Positions 9,627 to 18,775 are shown, counted from the first letter of the stretch. The stretch is DNA of 64,000 nt from Allobosea sp039673065 (GCF_039673065.1 NZ_JBDJKW010000003.1:303084-367083); one strand, 5' to 3'. Notes: generated from the sequence alone by a model not told the origin. Numbers and translations: made by a program.

Positions 9627-10472
9627 ATGACGACCGCCCCCCTCGAAAGGCCCGCCGTCGCAGCAGCGACCGATGCGATCCTGTCGCTGAACAATATCGA
9701 GGTGATCTACGATCACGTCATCCTGGTGCTGAAGGGCGTCTCGCTGACCGTGCCGCGCCGCGGCATCGTCGCGATCCTCGGCGCCAACGGCGCCGGCAAG
9801 ACCACCACCCTCAAGGCGATCTCGAACCTGCTCAAGGCCGAGCGCGGCGAGGTCACCAAGGGCTCGATCGTCTTCGACGGCGAGCGCGTCGACAAGCTCT
9901 CGCCCAACGAACTGGTCCGCCGTGGCTGCATCCAGGTGATGGAGGGCCGCCACTGCTTCGGCCATCTCACCATCGAGGAGAACCTGCTCACCGGCGCCTT
10001 CACGAGGCGCGACGGCAACGCCGCGATCCGCCGCGACCTCGAGAAGATCTACGAACTGTTCCCGCGCCTGCGCCAGCGCCGCAGCTCGATGGCCGGCTAC
10101 ACCTCCGGCGGCGAGCAGCAGATGTGCGCGGTGGGCCGCGCCATGATGTCGAAGCCCAAGATGATCCTGCTCGACGAGCCCTCCATGGGGCTGGCGCCGC
10201 AGATCGTCGAGGAGATCTTCGAGATCGTGCGCCGGCTCAACGCCGAGGAGGGCGTCTCCTTCCTTGTCGCCGAGCAGAACACCAACATGGCGCTGCGCTA
10301 CGCCACCTATGGCTACATCATGGAGACCGGCCGCGTCGTCATGGACGGCGAGGCGGCGATGCTGCGCGAGAACGAGGACGTCAAGGAGTTCTACCTCGGC
10401 GTGGCCGAGGGGGACCGCAAATCCTTCCGCGAGGTCAAGAGCTACAAGCGCCGCAAACGCTGGCTGTCATAG
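9627..10472 (+). CDS. livF: Branched-chain-amino-acid-type ABC importer, ATPase LivF
   Basis: A 281-residue ABC ATPase, second nucleotide-binding subunit of the liv-type importer. Walker A GANGAGKTT has its lysine at residue 58, the signature is YTSGGEQQMCAVGRAM and Walker B is MILLDEPSMGLAP, a LivF-specific form. The ATG at 9627 follows GGAAGGAG at 9611-9618. The C-terminal tail after EFYLGVAEG is basic and about 15-20 residues longer than in E. coli LivF. It is separated from the binding-protein gene by the palindromic repeat, which may set its expression level apart. Confidence 0.9.
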   Translation: MTTAPLERPAVAAATDAILSLNNIEVIYDHVILVLKGVSLTVPRRGIVAILGANGAGKTTTLKAISNLLKAERGEVTKGSIVFDGERVDKLSPNELVRRGCIQVMEGRHCFGHLTIEENLLTGAFTRRDGNAAIRRDLEKIYELFPRLRQRRSSMAGYTSGGEQQMCAVGRAMMSKPKMILLDEPSMGLAPQIVEEIFEIVRRLNAEEGVSFLVAEQNTNMALRYATYGYIMETGRVVMDGEAAMLRENEDVKEFYLGVAEGDRKSFREVKSYKRRKRWLS

Positions 10473-10504
10473 TCCGGCCGGGATCGGCGGGCACGACCGC
10501 CGCC

Positions 10505-11179
10505 ATGCTCTACATCCTGTTCGCCCTCCTCGTCGTCGCGGTCATCTATGGACCGCAGTTCTGGGTCCGCTATGAAATGGACAGGCACGCCGCAGACAGG
10601 CCAGACCTTCCCGGCACCGGGGGCGAGCTCGCGCGGCACCTGCTCGACCGTTTCGGGCTCGACCAGGTGCCGGTCGAGATGACGGCCGCCGGCGACCATT
10701 ACGATCCTGACGCGCGCGCGGTGCGCCTGTCGCCCGGCAATCACGACGGGCGGTCGATCACCGCCGTCGCCGTCGCGGCCCATGAGGTCGCCCATGCGCT
10801 GCAGCATGCGCAGGGCAGCCGGCTCTTCGACGTCCGCACCGGGTTGGCGCGCCTGCTCGGCAAAGTCGACAAGGTGACGAAGGTGGTGCTGATCGCGGCG
10901 CCGGTGATGATGATGCTGACGCGCATGCCGGCGGTCGGCCTGATGCATTTCGCGGCGGTGATGGCGCTGCTCGGCATCGGCCTCGTCGTCCACCTCGTCA
11001 CCCTGCCGGTCGAGTTCGACGCCAGCTTCGGCAAGGCGCTGCCGGTGCTCGAGCAGGACGGCTACCTGCATCCGAACGACCTGCCGGCCGCGCGCGGCGT
11101 GCTGCGCGCCGCCGCGATGACCTATGTCGCCGCCTCGCTGATGGGGCTGCTCAATTTCCTGCGCGTCCTGCGCCGATAG
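10505..11179 (+). CDS. YugP-like neutral zinc metallopeptidase, membrane-anchored
   Basis: A 224-residue protein with an N-terminal membrane helix (LYILFALLVVAVIYGPQFWV), the zinc-binding motif HEVAH (H93, E94, H97) and two to three further hydrophobic helices. The segment VTLPVEFDASFGKALPVLE supplies the usual downstream acidic residue of the family. This order matches the Zn_peptidase_2 (YugP) family of predicted membrane proteases of unknown substrate. It sits 32 bp after livF and 27 bp before the PaaK-like ligase, on the same strand. No link to the importer is known. Confidence 0.82.
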   Translation: MLYILFALLVVAVIYGPQFWVRYEMDRHAADRPDLPGTGGELARHLLDRFGLDQVPVEMTAAGDHYDPDARAVRLSPGNHDGRSITAVAVAAHEVAHALQHAQGSRLFDVRTGLARLLGKVDKVTKVVLIAAPVMMMLTRMPAVGLMHFAAVMALLGIGLVVHLVTLPVEFDASFGKALPVLEQDGYLHPNDLPAARGVLRAAAMTYVAASLMGLLNFLRVLRR

Positions 11180-11206
11180 GGCGACACAGCTTCTGGGGCT
11201 AGAGCG

Positions 11207-12439
11207 ATGAGCGAGCATTACGACGATCTGGAGACCCGCCCGCCGGAGCGGCGCGAGGCAGACCTGTTCGCCCGCCTGCCGGCGACGCTCGCCGCCGCGC
11301 TGGCGGCACCGGGCTACGCCGCCCATCTCGGCCGGATCGATCCGCACGAGATCACCGACCGCAACGCGCTTTCCCTGCTGCCTGTGTTGCGCAAATCGGA
11401 GCTGCCGGCGCTCCAGAAAGCCGCGCTGCCCTTCGGCGGCTTCGTGCCAGGCGCGACGGGCGGCTTCGGCCGGCTCTTCACCTCGCCCGGCCCGATCTTC
11501 GAGGCGGAAGGCACGGGCAGCGATCCCTGGGGCGCGGCGCGCGGCCTGTTCGCCGCCGGCCTGCGCGGCGGCGACATCGTGCTGAACACCTTCGGCTACC
11601 ATCTGACGCCGGGCGGCTTCATCATGGATTCCGGCGCCCGCGCGCTCGGCTGCGCCGTGATCCCCGCCGGTCCCGGCAACACCGAACAGCAGCTGGAAGT
11701 GATCGACGCCTATCGCCCGAGCGCCTATGCCGGCACGCCGGACTTCCTGAAGCTGCTGGTCGAGGCGGTCGAGGCCCGCGGCGGCGACGTCTCCTGCCTC
11801 AAGCGCGCCGTGGTCTCCGGCGCCGCCTTCCCGCCCTCGCTGCAGGACTGGGTCCGCGGGCGCGGAATCGACGCCTACCAGCTCTACGCCACCGCCGATC
11901 TCGGCCTGATCGCCTATGAGACCAGGGCGCGCCGGGGCATGGTCCTGACCGAGAACCTGATCGTCGAGATCGTCCGGCCCGGCACCGGCGACCCGGTGGC
12001 CGAGGGCGAAGTCGGCGAGATCGTCGTCACCAGCCTCGATCCGCAGCGCCCCTGGATCCGGCTCGCGCTCGGCGACCTCACCGCCATCCTGCCCGGCACG
12101 AGCCCCTGCGGCCGCAGCAATGCCCGCATCCGCGGCTGGCTCGGGCGCGCCGACCAGACGGCCAAGATCAAGGGCATGTTCGTGCGCCCCGAGCAGGTCG
12201 CCGAGATCGCCCGGCGCCATGCCGAGATCGCCCGGCTCAGGCTGGTGATCGGCCGGGCCGACGAGCTCGACACCATGACGCTCAAGGCCGAGATCTACGC
12301 CGAGCCCGCCGGCTTCGTCGACGCGGTCGCCGCGACGCTGCAGCAGGTGACCAAGCTCAAGGGCGCGGTCGAGATCCTGCCGCTCGGCGCCCTGCCCAAT
12401 GACGGCAAGGTCATCGCCGACGAACGCCCGGTCGGCTGA
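11207..12439 (+). CDS. Phenylacetate-CoA ligase-like AMP-binding protein (PaaK family)
   Basis: A 410-residue member of the PaaK branch of adenylate-forming enzymes. The phosphate loop region reads PGATGGFGRLFTSPG, degenerate compared with the SSGTTGKP of PaaK. AGTPDFLKLLVE, YATADLGLIAYE and the C-terminal GRADQTAKIKGMFVRPEQV are typical of the family. PaaK activates phenylacetate to phenylacetyl-CoA. With the arylpyruvate oxidoreductase and liv-type importer upstream, an aromatic acid substrate is plausible. The weak phosphate loop leaves activity and substrate uncertain. Confidence 0.8.
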   Translation: MSEHYDDLETRPPERREADLFARLPATLAAALAAPGYAAHLGRIDPHEITDRNALSLLPVLRKSELPALQKAALPFGGFVPGATGGFGRLFTSPGPIFEAEGTGSDPWGAARGLFAAGLRGGDIVLNTFGYHLTPGGFIMDSGARALGCAVIPAGPGNTEQQLEVIDAYRPSAYAGTPDFLKLLVEAVEARGGDVSCLKRAVVSGAAFPPSLQDWVRGRGIDAYQLYATADLGLIAYETRARRGMVLTENLIVEIVRPGTGDPVAEGEVGEIVVTSLDPQRPWIRLALGDLTAILPGTSPCGRSNARIRGWLGRADQTAKIKGMFVRPEQVAEIARRHAEIARLRLVIGRADELDTMTLKAEIYAEPAGFVDAVAATLQQVTKLKGAVEILPLGALPNDGKVIADERPVG

Positions 12440-12445
12440 CCGGCC

Positions 12446-13147
12446 TCACCAGGCGATCGGCGCCTCGCCCTTTTCCGCGAGCCAGGCGTTCGCCCGTGAA
12501 AACGGCTGCGAGCCGAAGAAGCCGCGCCGGGCCGAGAGCGGCGAGGGATGGGTGCTTGCCAGCACGAGATGCCGGCTCTCGTCGATCAGGGCCCGCTTCG
12601 CCTGTGCCGGCGCGCCCCAGAGAATGAAGACCGCATGCGGGCGGCGCTCCGAGACCGCAGCGAGGATGGCGTCGCTCACCGCGCGCCAGCCGAGACGCAG
12701 ATGCGAGCCGGCCTGCGTCGCCCCCTCGCGCACGGTGAGCGCGGTGTTGAGCAGCAGCACGCCCTGCCGGGCCCAGTCCGAGAGGTCGCCGGGGCGGCCG
12801 GCGCCGGTGCCGAGATCGTCGGCCAGCTCGCGGAAGATGTTGCCGAGCGAGCGCGGCAGCGCCCCGCCGCCGACATGGGAGAAGGCGAGCCCGTTGGCAT
12901 GGCCGGGTGTCGGATAGGGATCCTGGCCGAGGATGACGACGCGCACGCACTCCAGCGGCGTCAGCGCCAGCGCGGCGAAGAGGCGCTCGGGCGCCGGCGC
13001 CACGACATGGCCGGCGGCGCGCTCGGCATCGACGGCGGCGCAGGCCCGCTCCGCCGGCCCGTCCGGCGCGAAGACGGGCAGCGCCGCCCAGCCCGCCGCC
13101 TCCGGCGCGGCGAGGAAGGCTGAGAGCGCATCGCGATAGCTCGACAT
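12446..13147 (-). CDS. ung: Uracil-DNA glycosylase, family 1
   Basis: A 233-residue enzyme that removes uracil from DNA to start base-excision repair. The water-activating motif GQDPYP carries the catalytic Asp at residue 76, followed by GLAFS; the leucine-loop motif HPSPLSARRGFFG is near the C-terminus with its catalytic histidine. Length fits UNG family 1. It converges on the PaaK-like gene with a gap of only 6 bp, leaving no room for a separate terminator. Confidence 0.95.
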   Translation of the reverse strand: MSSYRDALSAFLAAPEAAGWAALPVFAPDGPAERACAAVDAERAAGHVVAPAPERLFAALALTPLECVRVVILGQDPYPTPGHANGLAFSHVGGGALPRSLGNIFRELADDLGTGAGRPGDLSDWARQGVLLLNTALTVREGATQAGSHLRLGWRAVSDAILAAVSERRPHAVFILWGAPAQAKRALIDESRHLVLASTHPSPLSARRGFFGSQPFSRANAWLAEKGEAPIAW

Positions 13148-13203
13148 GGCGGGGTCCGGCGCGGTTGGTCCCTCGCCCTGCGGCGAATCGGGAAGGCCTT
13201 AGC

Positions 13204-14724
13204 CTAGCGCAGCACCGCGCGGCCCTCGACCCGCGCCGAGACCGTGCCGAGCCGGCGCAGATAGACCATGACCTCGTTGGCCATCAGCTTGCCGTCGGTG
13301 AGGCCGATCAGGGTGCGCCCGCGCGCCAGCGCCCCGTAGCCGTCATTGCGGGCGAGCAGGAAGTCGTTCGAGGCGACGGTGTAGCGCCCGTCCGGGTCGA
13401 TCGGCGCGCCGTCGACCTCGACCGAGAGCACGCGCTCGCCCTGGGCGCGCGCCGGATCGGCGACGAAGCGCAGGCCTGAGACCACCGGGAAGCGGCCGGC
13501 GCCCTGCGGCGCGGCCTGGAGCCCGTTCTCGAGCGCCGCCACAACGTCACGGCCGCCGATCTCCACCATCACGGTGGTGTTGCCGAAAGGCAGCTCGGTC
13601 AGGACGTCGCGCCGGGTCAGGACGTGCCCTGCCGGATAGGTACGGTCGCCGCGGATCGCGCCGGCGTTGAGGATGGCGAGCCGCGCACCGGTGGCGGCCC
13701 GGATCGCGTCGGCGAACAGGTTGCCGATCGCCGTCTCCTGCCGGCGGATCACGCCCGTGCGCGAATCGAGCGGCGTCGCCAGCGTGGCGATGCCGACGTC
13801 GAGCCCCTTCGACAGCTCCGCCTCGTAGCCGGCGACCAGCGCCTGCACCCGCGGCTCGGGCTCGGCCAGCCGGGAATCGTTGATGCGGAAGCGCGGCGTC
13901 CAGGACACGCGGCGCGCCGCCCCCTCGCCTGTCACCTGCGCCACGATGTCGATGGCGGTGACGTAATTGCCCTCCTCGTTGGACTCCACCATCACCACCC
14001 GTCCGTCGTAGGCGACGGCGAGATCATGGTCGTGGCCGGTGAGCAGGATGTCGACCAGCCGCGAGCGGACGATGGCGTTGTCCATCGCCCGGTCGGCATG
14101 CGCAACGGCGACCAGCATGTCGGCGCCCTGCGCCCGCAGCGCGGCGGCTTCGCGCGCCAGCGCCTCCAGTGTCGGGGAGAAGCGCAGGTCGCCGGGGCTG
14201 GAGACCTGCGGCGTCGCGTCGAAGGCCAGGCCGATCACGCCGACCCGGATGCCGCCGAGCACGAAGAGCGCCGAGTCGCGATGGCCCGGCAGCACCGCAC
14301 CGTCGGCGTCGCGCAGATTGGCGGCGAAGGTCGGGTAGCGCTGCTGCGCCGTCAGCTTGAGATAGTTCGCCTTGCCGAAGTCGAACTCGTGATTGCCGGG
14401 CACGAAGACGTCGAGTCCCATCTCGTTCTGCATCGCCACGACATGCGCGCCCTGATCGAAGCCCGACATCAGCGAGGGCGAGTAGCAGTCGCCGGCATGG
14501 CAGAACAGCACCGGCACGCCGCGCGCCCGCTCCGCCCTGGCGATGCCGGCGGCGCGGGCGAAGCCGCCGCGCCCGTCGCGATCGCCCATCTTGTAGATGT
14601 CGTTGACCAGCAGCAGGGTGAAGCTCGGCGCCGCCGGGAGCGTCTGCGCCAGCCCGCCGCCCATGGCGAGCGCCGGCCCCGCCCCCAGCATGCGCAGCGC
14701 ATTGCGACGGGTCATCCTGCTCAT
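13204..14724 (-). CDS. Tat-exported 5'-nucleotidase/2',3'-cyclic phosphodiesterase family protein
   Basis: A 506-residue periplasmic phosphoesterase. The ATG at 14724 has GGGAG seven bases upstream. The N-terminus TRRNALRMLGAGPALAMGGG is a twin-arginine type signal. The calcineurin-like metallophosphatase domain shows NDIYKMGD, AGDCYSPS, GNHEFDFG and GHDHD; the 5'-nucleotidase C-terminal domain follows from about residue 320 (AIGNLFADAIR, LPFGNTTVMVEIGG). The first metal motif has tyrosine where UshA has the histidine of NDxH. Members hydrolyse nucleotides or cyclic nucleotides in the periplasm to scavenge nucleosides and phosphate. Confidence 0.88.
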   Translation of the reverse strand: MSRMTRRNALRMLGAGPALAMGGGLAQTLPAAPSFTLLLVNDIYKMGDRDGRGGFARAAGIARAERARGVPVLFCHAGDCYSPSLMSGFDQGAHVVAMQNEMGLDVFVPGNHEFDFGKANYLKLTAQQRYPTFAANLRDADGAVLPGHRDSALFVLGGIRVGVIGLAFDATPQVSSPGDLRFSPTLEALAREAAALRAQGADMLVAVAHADRAMDNAIVRSRLVDILLTGHDHDLAVAYDGRVVMVESNEEGNYVTAIDIVAQVTGEGAARRVSWTPRFRINDSRLAEPEPRVQALVAGYEAELSKGLDVGIATLATPLDSRTGVIRRQETAIGNLFADAIRAATGARLAILNAGAIRGDRTYPAGHVLTRRDVLTELPFGNTTVMVEIGGRDVVAALENGLQAAPQGAGRFPVVSGLRFVADPARAQGERVLSVEVDGAPIDPDGRYTVASNDFLLARNDGYGALARGRTLIGLTDGKLMANEVMVYLRRLGTVSARVEGRAVLR

Positions 14725-14883
14725 CGATCTGCTCCCGGGGGTAGCCGCCGCATCCAGACTAGCAGGGCGCGGCAGCCGCGGTGAACGGCTTCCGCGATGT
14801 CGCACCCCGGTATCGCAGGGCCGTGACGACTGGACGAACCGGCGAACTCGTCTAAATCACACGAGGAACGAAAGCGGATAGCG

Positions 14884-15948
14884 ATGAGCCCCGACACGAG
14901 CGACAAGACCGCGGCTGTGGTCCCGACCCTTCCGCCCGACCATCCGCCGATCCGGATCGGCCGGATCGGCGTGCTGTTGATGAATCTCGGCACGCCCGAG
15001 GGCACCAGCTACTGGCCGATGCGCGCCTATCTCAAGGAATTCCTCTCCGACCGCCGGGTCATCGAGGAGCCGCGCTGGAAATGGTGGCCGATCCTCAACC
15101 TTATCATCCTGAGCACCCGCCCGGGCCGCAAGGGCAAGGACTACGCCAGCATCTGGAACAAGGAGCGCGACGAGGGCCCGCTCAAGACGATCACCCGCGC
15201 CCAGGCCGAGCAGCTGGCCGAGCGCCTCGCCGCCGCCGGCGAGGATCGGATCGTGGTCGACTGGGCGATGCGCTACGGCTTCCCCGACGTGAAGAGCCGC
15301 CTCAAGGCGCTGCTCGACCAGGGCTGCGACCGAATCCTGATGGTGCCGCTCTACCCGCAATACGCCGCCGCGACCTCGGCGACCGCCTGCGACCAGGCCT
15401 TCCGCGCGCTGATGGAGATGCGCTGGCAGCCGGCGGTGCGCGTCGCGCCGCCCTATTACGACGATCCGGCCTACATCAAGGCTATCGCCGATTCGATGCG
15501 CGCCTCGCTGGCCACGCTCGCCTTCGAGCCGGAGGTGATCCTGTGCTCTCTGCACGGCATGCCGCAATCCTACCTGCTCAAGGGCGACCCCTATTACTGC
15601 CAGTGCGTCAAGACCTGGCGGCTGCTGCGGGACGAGCTCGGCATGTCCTCGGAGCGCTTCCGCCTGACCTTCCAGTCGCGCTTCGGCCCCGAGGAATGGC
15701 TGAAGCCCTATACCGACGAGACGGTGAAGGCGCTGGCCGAGAGCGGCACCAAGTCGATGGCGATCGTCGCGCCCGGCTTCTCGGCCGACTGCCTGGAAAC
15801 GCTCGAGGAGCTCGACGGCGAAAACCGCGAGATCTTCATGCATCATGGCGGCGAGAACTTCGCCTATCTGCCCTGCCTCAACGATTCCGAGGAGGGGGTG
15901 CGGGTGATCGAGAGCGTGGTGCGCCGCGAGCTGATGGGCTGGCTCTGA
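14884..15948 (+). CDS. hemH: Ferrochelatase
   Basis: A 354-residue enzyme inserting Fe2+ into protoporphyrin IX, the last step of protoheme synthesis. LLMNLGTPEG at the N-terminus, the catalytic-histidine region SLHGMPQSYLLKGDPYYCQC and the acidic EFLSDRRVIE stretch are ferrochelatase signatures. TFQSRFGPEEWLKPYT and GFSADCLETLEE complete the family pattern. It is divergent from the nucleotidase gene across a 159-bp gap that should hold both promoters. Confidence 0.96.
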   Translation: MSPDTSDKTAAVVPTLPPDHPPIRIGRIGVLLMNLGTPEGTSYWPMRAYLKEFLSDRRVIEEPRWKWWPILNLIILSTRPGRKGKDYASIWNKERDEGPLKTITRAQAEQLAERLAAAGEDRIVVDWAMRYGFPDVKSRLKALLDQGCDRILMVPLYPQYAAATSATACDQAFRALMEMRWQPAVRVAPPYYDDPAYIKAIADSMRASLATLAFEPEVILCSLHGMPQSYLLKGDPYYCQCVKTWRLLRDELGMSSERFRLTFQSRFGPEEWLKPYTDETVKALAESGTKSMAIVAPGFSADCLETLEELDGENREIFMHHGGENFAYLPCLNDSEEGVRVIESVVRRELMGWL

Positions 15949-16118
15949 CCTGAGCCGGCCTCTCAAGGCGCCGCGACGGCACAGGTGACGTGCCGGCCGG
16001 CAGGCGCCATAAAGGCTCCCGGCCGGCCCGCGAAAGCGGTCCAGATCGTCACAATAGCCTGCGAGACCGGCGCGCCCTCGCCGGGACGGCCCGCCGCGAC
16101 AGACCGGAGACCCTGCTG

Positions 16119-17090
16119 ATGAACCCGTTCGGATTCGACATCGTCGTCGTGGTGCTGGTCGGACTGGTGATCCTCACCGTCGCGCTCGGCGTCCGGACCA
16201 TCCCGCAGGGCTACAACTACACCGTCGAGCGCTTCGGCCGCTATTCGCGCACGCTCGGCGCCGGGCTTGGCCTGATCGTGCCCTATATCGAGCGCGTCGG
16301 GCACAAGGTGAACGTGATGGAGCAGGTGCTCGACATTCCGAGCCAGGAGGCCATCACCAAGGACAATGCCGGCGTCACCATCGACGCCGCCGCCTTCTTC
16401 CAGGTGCTCGACGCCGCCAAGGCCAGCTACGAGGTCTCCTCGCTCTCGCAGGCGCTGGTCGTGCTGACCATGACCAATATCCGCACCGTGGTCGGCTCGA
16501 TGGACCTGGACGAGTTGCTCTCGCATCGCGACGAGATCAACGAAAAGCTCCTCCGCGTCATGGACGCAGCCGCCTCGCCCTGGGGCGTCAAGGTCACCCG
16601 CATCGAGATCCGCGACATCCAGCCGCCGCACGACATCGCCGGCGCGATGAACCGCCAGATGAAGGCGGAGCGCGACCGTCGTGCCGCCATCCTCGAGGCC
16701 GAGGGGCTGCGCCAGGCCGAGATCCTCAAGGCCGAGGGCCAGAAGCAGGCGCAGATCCTCGCCGCCGAGGGCCGCAAGGAAGCCGCGCTGCGCGATGCCG
16801 AGGCCCGCGAACGCCTCGCCCAGGCCGAGGCCGCCGCCACCGCCATGGTCAGCGAGGCGATCAGCAAGGGCGACATCCAGGGCGCCAACTTCCTGATCGC
16901 CGAGCGCTATACCGACGCGCTGAAATCGATCGCCGGCGCCAACAACAGCAAGGTGGTGATCGTGCCGATCGAGGCCGCGGCGCTGGCCGGCTCCGTCGGC
17001 GGCATCGCCCAGCTCACCCGCGCGGTTTTCGGGCCCGACGGCGCCGCCAATGCCGGCCGCACCGGCTCGGTTCCGAAGACGGGGGCCTGA
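16119..17090 (+). CDS. SPFH/stomatin-like membrane protein (QmcA-type)
   Basis: A 323-residue protein with one N-terminal membrane helix (FDIVVVVLVGLVILTVALGV), an SPFH/band-7 domain (residues about 25-190, VERFGRYSRTLGAGL and DNAGVTIDAAAFFQV) and a long alanine/glutamate-rich coiled coil (EAEGLRQAEILKAEGQKQAQ). The ATG at 16119 has GGAGA eight bases upstream. SPFH proteins oligomerise on the cytoplasmic membrane and often work with an NfeD partner, which is encoded 2 bp downstream. They are linked to membrane quality control and microdomain organisation. Confidence 0.92.
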   Translation: MNPFGFDIVVVVLVGLVILTVALGVRTIPQGYNYTVERFGRYSRTLGAGLGLIVPYIERVGHKVNVMEQVLDIPSQEAITKDNAGVTIDAAAFFQVLDAAKASYEVSSLSQALVVLTMTNIRTVVGSMDLDELLSHRDEINEKLLRVMDAAASPWGVKVTRIEIRDIQPPHDIAGAMNRQMKAERDRRAAILEAEGLRQAEILKAEGQKQAQILAAEGRKEAALRDAEARERLAQAEAAATAMVSEAISKGDIQGANFLIAERYTDALKSIAGANNSKVVIVPIEAAALAGSVGGIAQLTRAVFGPDGAANAGRTGSVPKTGA

Positions 17091-17092
17091 GC

Positions 17093-17539
17093 GTGCTCGA
17101 CGGCTTCGCCAGTCTCGGCGGCTGGGCCTGGGTCGTCCTCGGCCTCGTGCTGATCGGCGCCGAGATGCTGGCACCCGGCATCTTCCTGCTCTGGCTCGGG
17201 CTGGCGGCGCTGCTCACCGGCCTCGTCGTCGGCCTCACCGCCCTGTCTTGGCAAGGGGCCTGGCTGGTCTTCGCCGCCCTCAGCATCGCCTCCGTCGTGG
17301 CCGGCCGGCTGATCACCCGGCGCAAGGAGGACGAGCCGGACGCCGCGCGCGGCCTCAACGCCCGCGGGCGCAACCTGGTCGGGCGGGTCTTCCGGCTGGA
17401 GCAGTCGATGATCGGCGGCGAGGGCCGCCTGCGCATCGACGATTCCTCCTGGCGGATCATCGGGCCGGATCTGCTGGCCGGCGCGCAGATCCGCGTCGTG
17501 CGCGTCGAGGGCGCGACCCTGGTGGTCGAGGCCGCCTGA
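17093..17539 (+). CDS. NfeD-like membrane protein (short form)
   Basis: A 148-residue protein starting at GTG, 2 bp after the SPFH gene. It has three hydrophobic segments (WAWVVLGLVLIGAEML, FLLWLGLAALLTGLVVGL, WLVFAALSIASVVAGRL) followed by a soluble C-terminal OB-fold (GRNLVGRVFRLEQSMIGGEGRLRIDD). This is the short NfeD1b form without the protease domain. It is the usual partner of the SPFH protein upstream and likely helps anchor or regulate it. Confidence 0.9.
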   Translation: MLDGFASLGGWAWVVLGLVLIGAEMLAPGIFLLWLGLAALLTGLVVGLTALSWQGAWLVFAALSIASVVAGRLITRRKEDEPDAARGLNARGRNLVGRVFRLEQSMIGGEGRLRIDDSSWRIIGPDLLAGAQIRVVRVEGATLVVEAA

Positions 17540-17592
17540 GCCCGTCGCCGCGGATCGGCGCCGGCGGCAACCCTTCGTTCATGCTGAATCCG

Positions 17593-17615
17593 CGGTTCAC
17601 CATGCTGCTGAACCG
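17593..17615. repeat. Small inverted repeat between nfeD-like and L,D-transpeptidase genes
   Basis: CGGTTCA at 17593-17599 pairs with TGAACCG at 17609-17615 around a 9-nt loop. It lies in the 139-bp gap after the NfeD gene, without a T-run. It could be a weak terminator or an mRNA hairpin; no function is shown. Confidence 0.35.
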
Positions 17616-17678
17616 GCGATTCACCGGCACCGTCGCCTGATGGCGCCGCGCGGGCGGTTCCGCGCGGGAGGTCCCATC

Positions 17679-18209
17679 ATGGCGCGCCGCTCAAGCCCGA
17701 TCGATCTCGTCCTCGCCGCAGGCCTGGCCTTGCTCATGCTGCTGCTGATCGCCCGGCCCGGCCAGGCGCGCGAGCTGGTCGCCTTCCCGGACCATCGCTA
17801 CCATCCCGGCACCATCGTGATCCGCACCGCCGAGCGGAAGCTCTATTTCATCGCGGCCCCGGGCCAGGCGCTGCGCTATACCGTGGCGGTCGGCAAGGCC
17901 GGCAAGAGCTGGCGCGGCGTGAAATATGTCGAGGAGCTCGCGGTCGAGCCGGCCTGGAGCCCGCCGGCCTCGGTGAAGCGCGACAATCCCCGCATCCCCG
18001 ACTACATCCCGAGCGGCGCCCCCAACAACCCGATGGGCGCCCGCGTCATCGGCCTCGGGCCGGGCGGCGAATACGCCATCCACGGCACCAACAATCCGCG
18101 CTCGGTCGGAACGGCCGCCTCCTATGGCTGCTTCCGCATGTACAACCACGACGTGATCGACCTCTATGCCCGGGTGCGCATGGGCACGCCGGTGGTCGTC
18201 CTGCCCTGA
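17679..18209 (+). CDS. L,D-transpeptidase (YkuD domain), exported
   Basis: A 176-residue enzyme with a signal-anchor (LVLAAGLALLMLLLIARPGQA) and a YkuD catalytic domain. The catalytic motif HGTNNPRSVGTAASYGCFRM contains the conserved histidine and nucleophilic cysteine. It should form 3-3 peptidoglycan cross-links or attach proteins to peptidoglycan in the periplasm. The ATG at 17679 has GGGAGG seven bases upstream and is preferred over ATG 17640, whose extra 13 residues have no signal character. It is one of the shorter YkuD enzymes, without added LysM or binding domains. Confidence 0.9.
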   Translation: MARRSSPIDLVLAAGLALLMLLLIARPGQARELVAFPDHRYHPGTIVIRTAERKLYFIAAPGQALRYTVAVGKAGKSWRGVKYVEELAVEPAWSPPASVKRDNPRIPDYIPSGAPNNPMGARVIGLGPGGEYAIHGTNNPRSVGTAASYGCFRMYNHDVIDLYARVRMGTPVVVLP

Positions 18210-18364
18210 ACCCGTCGATCCGGCCCTGACGAAAGACCAGTGCCGGCCCGCCAGCGAATTTGGCCTTCTCCCCTCGCCTGCTCTCCCGAAGCCGGATATC
18301 GTCGGCGGCGTGCGACATCTGTCCTGCCACCCACGAACCCAAAGGTCTCAAAGAGGGGATAGCC

Positions 18365-18682
18365 ATGGATCATCTCGCCGACGTCAAGAAGTTCGCCAGG
18401 AAGCCCGTCAACGAAGCTGCCTTCGCCGGCATGACCAAGGCCTATGCGCTCGTCATGAGCAAGCCGGACACCCGCTATGTCGCCTGCACCGATCCGGCCG
18501 AGCTCGAGCGGGTGCGCGAGAACTTCCTCAAGAAGAAGCTCGGTCTCGGCGGCGGTGATCTCGACGCCAGCATCAAGGCGGTGTGCGAGCACATGAAGGC
18601 CGACAAGACCAAGTCGCGCCTGACCTTCTACTATCTGCTGGCCGAGCATTACGGAAAGCTCGACGCCTTCGTGAAGGCCTGA
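18365..18682 (+). CDS. DUF2853-family small protein
   Basis: A 105-residue soluble protein beginning MDHLADVKKFARKPVNEAAF and ending in a helical YYLLAEHYGKLDAFVKA segment. The pattern (VACTDPAELERVRENFLKKKLG, then VCEHMKADKTKSRLTFYYLLAE) matches the DUF2853 family, a small alphaproteobacterial helical protein of unknown function. The ATG at 18365 follows GAGGGGAT, a fair ribosome site. It stands alone between the L,D-transpeptidase and a tiny reading frame. Confidence 0.75.
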   Translation: MDHLADVKKFARKPVNEAAFAGMTKAYALVMSKPDTRYVACTDPAELERVRENFLKKKLGLGGGDLDASIKAVCEHMKADKTKSRLTFYYLLAEHYGKLDAFVKA

Positions 18683-18775
18683 GCATCGCGCCCGACGCCG
18701 CCGGCCGGTGCCGGCGGCGAAACCGGCTCTCATGCCGACAAGACCGCGACATCGACGATCCCGATGGAGAGTGAG

